NCBI GenBank assembly: GCA_013002595.1
Contig: JABDJG010000477.1
Location: 1 to 5,329, forward strand
Reading direction: 5' to 3'
DNA: 5,329 nucleotides
DNA from: Hyphomicrobiales bacterium
GTDB taxonomy: Bacteria; Pseudomonadota; Alphaproteobacteria; Rhizobiales; Aestuariivirgaceae
Below, piece after piece: positions 1-5,329 of the stretch. A program made the position numbers and the translations under genes. Under the pieces are notes generated by a model that made no database searches, was not told where the DNA came from, and worked only from the letters and a program-made list of their open reading frames with translations. The stretch's first letter is position 1, and each line of letters starts with the position of its first letter.

Positions 1-1784
1 TGCCCCGTTCTATTAACTGCATTATTTTGTCTATGGTTTTGCTTGCAGCGATTGCTGTGGGCGGCGTTACGCCGGCCCTTGCCCAAGAAAAACTGATCAT
101 GGTGCTGGACTCATCGGGCAGCATGGCGGGCCAGATCGAGAGCAGGGCCAAGCTGGACGTTGCACGCTCAACCATTCGCGACCTGCTCGGCAAGGTGAAG
201 CCGACCACACAACTGGGCCTTATTGCCTATGGCCACCGGCGCAAGGGAGATTGCGCTGATATCGAGACGATCTACGAGGTTGGCAAGCCGGATGGCGCCG
301 CGATCATGGCGGCGGTCAACCGGCTGAACGCGGTGGGCAAGACGCCGCTGTCGACTGCGGTGCGCAAGGCGGCCGAGCAACTCAACTTTACCGAGGACAA
401 GGCAACCGTCATTTTGATCAGCGATGGCAAGGAAACCTGTGGTGCGGACCCGTGTGCGCTTGGCCGCGAACTCAAATCCAAAGGCCTTGACTTCAAGGTG
501 CATGTTGTCGGTTTCGACATCAAGAGCGATGAAAGGGCTGGCCTGCAATGTCTGGCCGATGAGACCGGCGGGCAATATGTACCTGCAAATAGCGCTGCAG
601 ATCTGGGAGCGGCCATTTACAAGACCATCGAGGTTGCCCAGGCGCCTGCAGCAGCGCCCGAACCAGAACCGGACCCGGTTGTCGAACCCGGGTTACGCGT
701 CGATGTGGTCGTCAGTGAAGGTGGCGAAACCTGGAAAGGCGACATCGGGCTGAAGCTATTTGGCGAGAAACAGGGACTCGACGGCAAACGAGAAAAAGTT
801 GCCGATGCCTGGCGCGTCAAGTCAGGCCACATATTCAAGAACATGAAAGATGGCGCCTTCGTTATGGAGGTCTTGCTGGCCGACCATCGCCATATCAAAC
901 GAACCGTTCAAGTGGATGTGCGCGGCAACGAAGCGCAAATCGTGACGGTCAATCTGAACATCGGCCAGGTGCGTTTCGATGCTTCGCTGGCAGAAGAAGG
1001 TGAAGCGCTAAAGCATGATCTGGGCTGGTGGGTCTATGGACCGAAGGAGGGCCTTGCTGGCAAGCGCAAGAAGATTGCCGAATTCTGGCGTGTGAAGTCC
1101 GGGCGTGTGTTCTGGCTGCCAGCCGGCACCTGGCGGGTTGAGGGGGCCATTGCCGATGCTAAATATCTGAGGGTTGTCAGAAATGAGCTGACGGTTCAGG
1201 CCGGCGGCGGTGATGCACATGCCTTTTCTTTCAATGCCGGTACCGTGCGTTTCGATGCAAGCCTGAGCGCTGAGGGCGCCGCTTTCAAGGGCGACCTTGG
1301 CTGGACCATCCTGTCGCAGCAAAAAGACCTCAGCGGCAACCGCAAGAAGATCACGAATTTCTGGCGTGCGAAATCCGGTGGCATCTTCTTGTTGCCGGCT
1401 GGCGAATGGCTGATTGAAGGCGTGCTTGCCGACCACAAGTATGTTTCGCTCAGCCAGACCATCAGTGTTTCGCCGGCAAGCGAAGCCGCGCACAGCTTCA
1501 ACTTCAATGCCGCCACCGTGCGGTTTGATGTGACCGTGAACGGCCAGCCTACCGGTGCGGATTTAGGGCTCACTGTTTTGGGCCTCGAGAAGGATTTGGC
1601 GGGCAAGCAGAAAAAAATCACAGATTTCTGGCGGACCAGGTCTGGTGCCGTTACCGTACTGCCGGCCGGCAAATTTCTGTTGAAAGGTCTGCTGGCGGAC
1701 CAAAAAGAGGTCAAGGGAGAGACGACCCTGGAACTCAATCCGGGCGATGAAAAACCGGTTGCTCTCGATCTGAAGAACCCGTAG
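1..1784 (+). CDS. Exported VWA-domain protein with four C-terminal tandem repeats (start codon clipped by one base)
   Basis: The frame is open to the left edge, and bases 1-2 are TG followed by codons for PRSINC. If the preceding base is A, G or T the start codon sits exactly at the edge, giving a 594-residue protein. Residues 1-28 then form a good signal peptide: an Arg at position 3, a hydrophobic core, and an ALA cleavage site before Gln29. The VWA domain covers roughly residues 30-210. Its MIDAS motif is complete: DSSGS at 37-41, Thr115 in GKTPLS and Asp142 in ISDGKE, so metal-dependent ligand binding is plausible. Cys85, Cys147, Cys152 and Cys184 could form disulfides in the periplasm. 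A Pro/Glu-rich linker (about 212-230) leads to four repeats (about 231-594). There is no C-terminal membrane anchor, so the product should be periplasmic or secreted. VWA domains mediate protein binding; the partner is unknown. Internal starts at TTG 27 or ATG 33 are possible but would lose the basic start of the signal peptide. The gene is convergent with the next one, 20 bases apart. Confidence 0.9.
   Translation, partial: PRSINCIILSMVLLAAIAVGGVTPALAQEKLIMVLDSSGSMAGQIESRAKLDVARSTIRDLLGKVKPTTQLGLIAYGHRRKGDCADIETIYEVGKPDGAAIMAAVNRLNAVGKTPLSTAVRKAAEQLNFTEDKATVILISDGKETCGADPCALGRELKSKGLDFKVHVVGFDIKSDERAGLQCLADETGGQYVPANSAADLGAAIYKTIEVAQAPAAAPEPEPDPVVEPGLRVDVVVSEGGETWKGDIGLKLFGEKQGLDGKREKVADAWRVKSGHIFKNMKDGAFVMEVLLADHRHIKRTVQVDVRGNEAQIVTVNLNIGQVRFDASLAEEGEALKHDLGWWVYGPKEGLAGKRKKIAEFWRVKSGRVFWLPAGTWRVEGAIADAKYLRVVRNELTVQAGGGDAHAFSFNAGTVRFDASLSAEGAAFKGDLGWTILSQQKDLSGNRKKITNFWRAKSGGIFLLPAGEWLIEGVLADHKYVSLSQTISVSPASEAAHSFNFNAATVRFDVTVNGQPTGADLGLTVLGLEKDLAGKQKKITDFWRTRSGAVTVLPAGKFLLKGLLADQKEVKGETTLELNPGDEKPVALDLKNP
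690..1781 (+). repeat. Four tandem ~92-residue repeats in the VWA protein
   Basis: Repeat units begin at about 690, 966, 1242 and 1515, giving periods of 276, 276 and 273 bases and a last unit of 267. Each unit starts with a strand like VRFDASL, then has a DLGW-type segment, a Gly-Lys/Arg-rich turn (LAGKRKKI), the core FWRxKSG, then LPAGxW and a LAD-K-Y segment. Units 2 and 3 are closest to each other. Unit 1 is the most divergent: it has AWRVKSG and lacks LPAG. Unit 4 is shortest at its start. The alternating hydrophobic pattern suggests a beta-sandwich module; that fold is inference. DNA identity is clearly lower than protein similarity, so these are old duplications rather than a recent expansion. 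Confidence 0.85.
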
Positions 1785-1804
1785 GCGTCGTGCAACCTGG
1801 CAGG

Positions 1805-2269
1805 CTAATTTACCTTGGCCAGCTTGTACTTTCCGAGCTGGCCATCTGCGGTCAATTGATAGGTAGTGGTGTCGCCCGAGCGCGACCGGTGCACTGTGAT
1901 CTTCATCCGCAGGGTGCCAATCTCGGTTTCCTTGTCGCGGGCGACATCGATCAGATAGCCTTGCGTGTGGCTGACATTGATTTCATCGATGGAAACCGAA
2001 GCCGCGATTGCGTAGGAGGCATCATCGAGATTGACGCTCACCCACTGCAGATAAAGACTGTTGTTGACGTGTTCGACGCCGGCAGAAGTGACAACGGCCC
2101 GGTAGAAACCCTCCGTGCTGCCGTTTGACCAGTAGCCGCCGGCTTCGACGCCGACAATGTCGGCAGCCAGTGCGGTGACCGAGCCGGGGACAGTTTCCTG
2201 GCCGGCCAGCGGACTGAAAGACCCGGCGCACGCCAGCACGACCGTAACTGCAGTCAGATGTCGTTTCAT
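1805..2269 (-). CDS. Small exported hypothetical protein (possible lipoprotein)
   Basis: I do not recognise a family for this 154-residue protein. The ATG at 2269 is chosen because it starts a typical export signal: MKRH followed by a hydrophobic stretch (LTAVTVVLACAG). Starting at 2350 would bury that signal behind 27 polar residues. Cys14 follows V-L-A, an imperfect lipobox, so the protein could be a lipoprotein; alternatively signal peptidase I could cut near residues 22-24 (LAGQ). Cys14 is the only cysteine. The rest (about 25-154) alternates polar and hydrophobic residues and looks rich in beta strands, with no catalytic motif that I can see. The ribosome binding site is weak (CGGAG, about 12 bases upstream). 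The gene appears to be transcribed alone, convergent with the VWA gene, whose stop is 20 bases away. That both neighbours are exported is seen; a shared role is only a guess. Confidence 0.72.
   Translation of the reverse strand: MKRHLTAVTVVLACAGSFSPLAGQETVPGSVTALAADIVGVEAGGYWSNGSTEGFYRAVVTSAGVEHVNNSLYLQWVSVNLDDASYAIAASVSIDEINVSHTQGYLIDVARDKETEIGTLRMKITVHRSRSGDTTTYQLTADGQLGKYKLAKVN
1817..1843. other. Perfect inverted repeat between convergent genes (possible weak terminator)
   Basis: GGCCAGCT (1817-1824) and AGCTGGCC (1836-1843) form an 8-bp GC-rich stem with an 11-base loop. It lies within the last codons of the small exported gene and 33 bases past the VWA stop, a place where a bidirectional terminator would be useful. 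Neither strand has a T-run after the stem, so it does not fit a standard intrinsic terminator. It may only reflect coding sequence. Confidence 0.3.
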
Positions 2270-2312
2270 GGGTTTTACTCGCTCCGGTTCGCTGTTCTTC
2301 ACGGCATTACAT

Positions 2313-2341
2313 ATCGTACGCCGCTGTGGTGCCAATCGCAA
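2313..2341 (-). promoter_or_regulatory. Possible sigma70-type promoter of the small exported gene
   Basis: Read on the - strand, TTGCGA (2341-2336) is followed after exactly 17 bases by TACGAT (2318-2313). Each hexamer matches the housekeeping consensus at 4 of 6 positions. The expected transcript start near 2306 would leave a leader of about 37 bases before the ATG at 2269. The -35 hexamer lies inside a small palindrome (ATCGCA-A-TGCGAT, 2335-2347), which could be an operator. The call rests on weak hexamers and position only. Confidence 0.35.
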
Positions 2342-2352
2342 TGCGATCACAT

Positions 2353-2386
2353 CTGGAGCGCGAGCGGTCAGACTAGAGCGCGATCG
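2353..2386. repeat. Imperfect 14-base direct repeat, 20 bases apart
   Basis: CTGGAGCGCGAGCG (2353-2366) and CTAGAGCGCGATCG (2373-2386) match at 12 of 14 positions, with starts 20 bases apart, about two helical turns. The second copy is the outer left arm of the palindrome cluster. The repeat may be a degenerate leftover of the same element, or paired protein sites upstream of the small exported gene. Confidence 0.4.
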
Positions 2387-2503
2387 TTTTAGATTGGAAC
2401 AATCTAAAACGTGAATCGCCCTCTAAGATATTGAAGTCGATCAGGTTTATGATTTTTGGTTGATTCAACCAAAAATCATCCTGATCTAGGGTCAGGACCC
2501 TAG
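2374..2503. repeat. Composite intergenic element of three consecutive palindromes
   Basis: Three stem-loops lie almost end to end. Stem 1 (2374-2425) has a perfect 12-bp core, CGTTTTAGATTG with its complement around GAA, plus an 11-bp outer stem with one mismatch; a 3-base bulge (TGA, 2412-2414) separates them. Stem 2 (2439-2486) pairs 15 inner bases (2449-2463 with 2465-2479) and 7 outer bases (GATCAGG with CCTGATC), with a 3-base bulge (TTT, 2446-2448). Stem 3 (2486-2503) is CTAGGGTC-AG-GACCCTAG and shares base 2486 with stem 2. This arrangement resembles the dispersed mosaic palindromic repeats known between genes in rhizobia, such as RIME-type elements. Membership in a named family is inference. 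It could form a strong structure at the 3' end of the aminotransferase transcript and act in mRNA stability or termination, but no T-run directly follows a stem. Confidence 0.8.
2486..2503 (-). other. Terminal palindrome overlapping the aminotransferase stop codon
   Basis: The 8-bp perfect stem with a 2-base centre (CTAGGGTC-AG-GACCCTAG) includes the TAG stop of the aminotransferase gene at 2502-2500. In the - strand transcript the stem would form around the stop and be followed by the larger stem 2. A run of five T on the - strand lies only inside stem 2, so terminator function is uncertain. The stop codon thus appears to be contributed by the element's edge. Confidence 0.5.
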
Positions 2504-3813
2504 CTGCATAACAGGTCTCCGTGGTGCATCAAAACCTCATCAAACGCTTCGAGCAGCGCTGCATCATCATCATCGGTGAGGGCGACAGACAGGCTCATAT
2601 ACCCGCGGCGGGCGAAATAGATACTGCGGGCAAGCATTTCCAGGTGGAACAGGGCATGGACTTCCGGGCGGGTCGAGCCGGTATCGGCCGGTGAACGGAT
2701 CGGGTGATCGTGGAAATGGAAACACAGGATTGAGCCGGTGCCGGTGACCTGGGCCGGCAGCCCGTGGCGGGAGATGACCGCAGTGAGTTGATCGCGCAGC
2801 CGGTTGCCTCTTGCCGTGTGGCGTGCAGCCATTTCCGGCGTATAGACATCGCGCAGGCCGGTGAGGCCGGCGGCCATGGAGGTGACGTTGTTGTTGAAGG
2901 TGCCGGCATGGGGCAGGGCGTTCGGGTCGTACGGGTCAAAGAGCGCCATGATATCACGCCGGCCACCGAAGGCGCCGAAGGAAAAGCCGCCGCCGAGGTA
3001 TTTGCCGAAAGTCGTCATGTCGGGGATGACGCCGGTTTCGCCCTGCAACCCGCCAGGGCCGGTGCGCGAGGTCATCACTTCATCGAAGATCAATACGATG
3101 CCGTTCGATGCGGCAAAGCTTTTCAGGCCGTCCAGGAACGCCGTTTCGGCAAGAATGCCGCCGCCGCCGCCCATCATCGGTTCGATCAGGATGGCGGCGA
3201 TCCGATCCTCGATGCCTGCTGCAGCTGCACGTGTGGCCTCAAGGTCGTTGTAGGTGCCGATGACGAAATCGAACGGGGCGTTGGAGCGCCTGGCATTGTC
3301 GGCGATATAAAGTACGCCGCCGTGATAGCCGCCGGCAAAGACCATGATCTTGTCACGGCCGGTTTGGGCGCGGGCCGCCGCCAGGGCCATCAGGTTGGCC
3401 TCGGTACCCGAATTGGTGAAACGCACGAGATCAAGCGACGCGAACCGGGCGCACATCAGCTCGGCAAGTTCGACTTCGTAGGTGTTGGGCCCGCCAAGCA
3501 CGGTACCGTCATGGATGGCCTTTTCGGCCGCCGCCATGATCGGCTTGCAGGTGTGGCCGTACAGACCGGCCGAATATTCGCCCAGAAAATCGCGGTAGCG
3601 GTTGCCGTCGGCGTCGGTCAGCCATTGGTCCTCGGCTTTGGTGAAGCGCAACGGGTAGGGTGTGAAATGCAGCACCGTACGGGTGTTGCCGCCGGGCATG
3701 CCGCCGGCGGCCCGTTCGCTCCAGGCGCGGCTTTGAGGGGTACGGTCACGGTAGGCGGCTTCAGCCACTTCGAGCGCTTCCATCAGACGGTCATTGCGCA
3801 GGTCTTTGTCCAT
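2500..3813 (-). CDS. Class III PLP-dependent aminotransferase, glutamate-1-semialdehyde aminomutase-like
   Basis: This 437-residue protein has the length and motif order of class III (fold type I) PLP enzymes. SGTEA at 135-139 binds cofactor phosphate, GYHG at 162-165 provides the ring-stacking aromatic, EPMMGG starts at 211, Asp244 in IFDEV contacts the pyridine nitrogen, Lys271 in FGKYLGG is the Schiff-base lysine, and HAGTFNNN lies at 302-309. The spacing closely matches glutamate-1-semialdehyde 2,1-aminomutase. However, the C-terminal part reads YFARRGYMSLS where true HemL usually has a Gln-Phe-Glu-Ala-Gly-Phe-type segment, so the substrate is probably different. Alphaproteobacteria normally make 5-aminolevulinate through ALA synthase, which also argues against a heme role. 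The start at 3813 gives the usual N-terminus (MDKDL). An upstream TTG at 3876 would add a basic tail and overlap the transporter gene. The ribosome binding site is poor (GGGAC). It is the last gene of the likely operon, 43 bases after the transporter gene. The reaction is likely amino transfer or 1,2-amino shift on an unknown substrate. Confidence 0.9.
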   Translation of the reverse strand: MDKDLRNDRLMEALEVAEAAYRDRTPQSRAWSERAAGGMPGGNTRTVLHFTPYPLRFTKAEDQWLTDADGNRYRDFLGEYSAGLYGHTCKPIMAAAEKAIHDGTVLGGPNTYEVELAELMCARFASLDLVRFTNSGTEANLMALAAARAQTGRDKIMVFAGGYHGGVLYIADNARRSNAPFDFVIGTYNDLEATRAAAAGIEDRIAAILIEPMMGGGGGILAETAFLDGLKSFAASNGIVLIFDEVMTSRTGPGGLQGETGVIPDMTTFGKYLGGGFSFGAFGGRRDIMALFDPYDPNALPHAGTFNNNVTSMAAGLTGLRDVYTPEMAARHTARGNRLRDQLTAVISRHGLPAQVTGTGSILCFHFHDHPIRSPADTGSTRPEVHALFHLEMLARSIYFARRGYMSLSVALTDDDDAALLEAFDEVLMHHGDLLCS

Positions 3814-3856
3814 GTCCCGGTCCCGGCTTGTTCGCGACTTCCGGTGCAGTATGCGG

Positions 3857-5035
3857 TCAGGCCGGCGCCGTGCCAAGTGGTGCTGAAGCTTTCCTGGGCA
3901 TGGTCAAGCCGAGCAACGTCGCCAGAATGGAAAAGCCGCTGGCAAGAAGGAAGGCATTGGCAAGGTCGCTCTCACCGGCAAGACCGGCGAGAACTGCGGC
4001 AGAGGCGGCAAAACCGTCCATGAAGGCAAAGGTTAGCCCCAGGCTTGTGCCTTCGCGCCCGCCGGCATGATCAACGGCTGCCGCCTGCAAGACGGCGCGA
4101 ATGGCAACCAGCATGGTGAGCGCAACGCCGAGCGTGATGAGGGTGAGGACAAAACTGGTCGACAGCCAGGCGATGAAGGCTGCAGCGGCGGCGACGCCAT
4201 TGCCGATGATGACCAGCGGGCGGCGGCCGATCCTGTCGGACAGCTTGCCGGTGCCGGGCTGGGCGAGGGCGCCGAGCAACATCATGACGGCAATCGCGAT
4301 CGCGGTTTCCTGCCAGTCGAAGCCGTGGTTGGCGCGCAGGTAGAGCGGCGTCATGGTGATGATGGCGAAAAGCCCCATGTTGTAGGTAGTGAACAGGGCG
4401 ATGACCTTGAGGCCTTGCCGCGTGGTCCAGATGCGCCAGATATCGGCGAAATCGGCCCGGGTCGGCCGCGAGTTGACATGCAGCGGGACTTTTCGCGCAA
4501 CGAATATGAAGATGATGCCGACGATGAAGGTCGGGATGACCAAGATCTGAATGGCGATCCGCCAGTCCCAGGCGGCGATGAGGAAGCCGGCGACCGGCAG
4601 TGCGATGACTTCGGAGATATGGCCACCGATGGCGTGCATGCCGAGCGCGTAGGCGCGCTTTGCCTTGTGCATCTGGGCGAGAACGCCGGTGGCGATCGGG
4701 TGCCAGGCGGCATCGCCCATGCCGGCAATGGCGATCAGGATGGCAAAGGCCCAGAACCCGTCTGCGAAGGAGGCAGCGAGATAGCCCAGGCCGACCCAGA
4801 AAAAGGTGGCAGCCAGCAGCACGCCGCGATTGGCCACGTGATCGGCCAGCATGCCGGCCGGCAGATAGGCAACGGAGGCGCCCAGATTGTGGATCATGAA
4901 CAACAGCCCGATCTCGGCCGGCGACAGACCCATGGCCACGCCGAAGGCGGGGATCAGGATATACATCGCGATCGGCACCAGATCATTGGCGCAATGGCCG
5001 ATGGAGAAGGGTATCAGGAGATCGCGGTTGAACAT
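3857..5035 (-). CDS. Major facilitator superfamily transporter, Fsr-like
   Basis: This is a 392-residue inner-membrane protein with about twelve hydrophobic segments in two halves. Segments fall near residues 10-33, 42-62, 71-89, 93-115, 129-150, 158-180, then 211-232, 243-260, 274-291, 295-317, 331-352 and 359-379, with a hydrophilic central loop at about 181-209. The MFS motif A appears degenerate as GMLADHVANRG (61-71) and well preserved as GKLSDRIGRRP (263-273). GHCAND (13-18) and the His-Pro in GDAAWHPIAT (107-116) recall the fosmidomycin-resistance (Fsr) branch, so drug or small-acid transport is possible; no substrate can be assigned. ATG 5035 follows the stop of the small upstream gene by 10 bases, with only AGG as a weak ribosome binding site, which suggests translational coupling. 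Lying between the small gene and a PLP enzyme, it probably transports that enzyme's substrate or product; this is inference. Confidence 0.92.
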   Translation of the reverse strand: MFNRDLLIPFSIGHCANDLVPIAMYILIPAFGVAMGLSPAEIGLLFMIHNLGASVAYLPAGMLADHVANRGVLLAATFFWVGLGYLAASFADGFWAFAILIAIAGMGDAAWHPIATGVLAQMHKAKRAYALGMHAIGGHISEVIALPVAGFLIAAWDWRIAIQILVIPTFIVGIIFIFVARKVPLHVNSRPTRADFADIWRIWTTRQGLKVIALFTTYNMGLFAIITMTPLYLRANHGFDWQETAIAIAVMMLLGALAQPGTGKLSDRIGRRPLVIIGNGVAAAAAFIAWLSTSFVLTLITLGVALTMLVAIRAVLQAAAVDHAGGREGTSLGLTFAFMDGFAASAAVLAGLAGESDLANAFLLASGFSILATLLGLTMPRKASAPLGTAPA

Positions 5036-5045
5036 GGCTTAGAAC

Positions 5046-5228
5046 CTAGTCATACGCTATGCCCGGTTGCAACAATTCAAATCCGGTGATCTCGAATTCG
5101 TAGAAACCGTTGCGGTCCGGCCGTTCGGCACGGGCGATCAGCTTGCCGTCGTCATTGCGGAACACCGCGTGGGTTGTATGCAGTGCGCGGTAGCAGTGCG
5201 AGCCGTCAGGATAGAGGTATTTGATCAT
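5046..5228 (-). CDS. 60-residue hypothetical protein, first gene of the operon
   Basis: I do not recognise this family. The ATG at 5228 is strongly supported by an AAGGAG ribosome binding site with 6-base spacing; the upstream in-frame GTG at 5264 has no such site. The protein starts MIKYLYPDGSHCYR and has one cysteine (Cys12), His11, His17 and His20, a charged turn around FRNDDGKLIARAE (23-35) and an aromatic strand-like stretch GFYEFEITGFELL (41-53). It looks like a small cytoplasmic beta-rich domain: no signal peptide and no membrane helix. The four Cys/His residues at 11-20 could bind metal, but there is no standard zinc motif. It ends 10 bases before the transporter start, so the genes are very likely co-transcribed. 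A regulatory or accessory role for the operon is speculation. Confidence 0.75.
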   Translation of the reverse strand: MIKYLYPDGSHCYRALHTTHAVFRNDDGKLIARAERPDRNGFYEFEITGFELLQPGIAYD

Positions 5229-5234
5229 GTCCGT

Positions 5235-5240
5235 CTCCTT
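5235..5240 (-). promoter_or_regulatory. Strong ribosome binding site of the 60-residue protein
   Basis: On the - strand AAGGAG (5240-5235) lies 6 bases before the ATG at 5228. It is the best Shine-Dalgarno match in the window and decides the start of the small gene over the longer GTG reading at 5264. Confidence 0.8.
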
Positions 5241-5258
5241 GGTTGGAAGGAGGCTAGC

Positions 5259-5285
5259 GCACACGTGCTGACAGCATGATGTCAG
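5259..5285. promoter_or_regulatory. Overlapping palindromes upstream of the operon (candidate operator)
   Basis: Three inverted repeats overlap 31-57 bases upstream of the first ATG. They are GCAC-AC-GTGC (5259-5268), TGCTG-A-CAGCA (5266-5276) and CTGACA-GCATGA-TGTCAG (5268-5285). Such clustering just upstream of an operon fits binding of a dimeric regulator. No convincing -35/-10 pair could be fixed: CTGACA on the - strand (5285-5280) resembles a -35, but nothing good follows at the right distance. No regulator gene is in the window. Confidence 0.35.
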
Positions 5286-5329
5286 GAGTGGGCCTGCTTG
5301 CTGTTCACATACATTGTCGCGTGTAATAG

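Noticed and set aside
1008..1795. Two - strand frames of 161 and 199 codons inside the VWA gene
   Set aside because: They mirror the repeats of the VWA gene and have no ribosome binding site or protein motif; the + strand gene explains the region fully.
2267..2350. Longer start of the small exported gene at 2350
   Set aside because: It would place 27 mostly polar residues before the export signal and would overlap the possible promoter.
1790..2414. + strand frames of 112 and 85 codons opposite the small exported gene
   Set aside because: The - strand frame has a proper signal sequence and a plausible promoter; the + strand frames have neither. The second one also runs into the palindromes.
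2439..2486. Standard rho-independent terminator
   Set aside because: The stem is long and strong, but it is AT-rich inside and has a 3-base bulge, and no T-run follows the stem on either strand.
2374..2503. CRISPR array or insertion sequence
   Set aside because: There are no repeated direct units with spacers and no transposase frame; the structure is made of inverted repeats only.
3814..3876. Longer aminotransferase start at TTG 3876
   Set aside because: The extra 21 residues are mostly Arg, Asp and Ser, do not resemble the family, and would overlap the transporter gene.
2764..4023. Long + strand reading frame of 419 codons
   Set aside because: It lies antisense across both the aminotransferase gene and the end of the transporter gene, which have clear family motifs. 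Its product is low-complexity (Gly, Ala, Val, His rich) and shows no domain; long antisense frames are common in GC-rich DNA.
3857..5033. Naming the transporter fsr and the enzyme hemL
   Set aside because: Motifs support only family-level similarity; substrate-level names are not justified from sequence alone.
4067..5089. Long + strand reading frame of 340 codons
   Set aside because: It is antisense to the transporter gene. The product is extremely rich in Gly, Asp, Glu and Gln with no hydrophobic core, typical of the reverse reading of a membrane protein gene.

Overview
This window looks like a piece of chromosome from an alphaproteobacterium, probably of the Hyphomicrobiales (rhizobial) type. 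The hints are a moderately GC-rich composition, the style of the exported VWA protein, and a dense intergenic cluster of long palindromes of the kind common in that order. This taxonomic call is inference. I see no rRNA, tRNA, CRISPR array, transposase, phage gene or recognisable defence system.

Left part (1-1784, + strand): one large gene for an exported von Willebrand factor A (VWA) protein. It has a signal peptide, a VWA domain with a complete metal-binding MIDAS motif, a Pro/Glu-rich linker and four tandem repeats of about 92 residues. The window appears to begin at the second base of its start codon, so one base is missing.

Middle part (1785-2503): a convergent gene on the - strand for a small exported or lipid-anchored protein of unknown function. 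A possible sigma70-type promoter lies upstream of it. Then comes a compact cluster of three palindromes (2374-2503), whose last arm contains the stop codon of the next gene.

Right part (2500-5329, - strand): a likely operon read right to left. It holds a 60-residue hypothetical protein with a strong ribosome binding site, then a 12-helix major facilitator transporter of the Fsr-like type, then a class III PLP-dependent aminotransferase or aminomutase related to glutamate-1-semialdehyde aminomutase but divergent from it. The gaps are 10 and 43 bases. The simplest reading is that the transporter moves the substrate or product of the PLP enzyme across the inner membrane; the compound cannot be told from sequence. 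Overlapping palindromes upstream of the first gene are candidate operator sites.

The points most worth a second look are the VWA repeat array, the triple-palindrome element at the end of the aminotransferase gene, and the small protein-transporter-aminotransferase unit of unknown substrate. None amounts to clear evidence of a new system.
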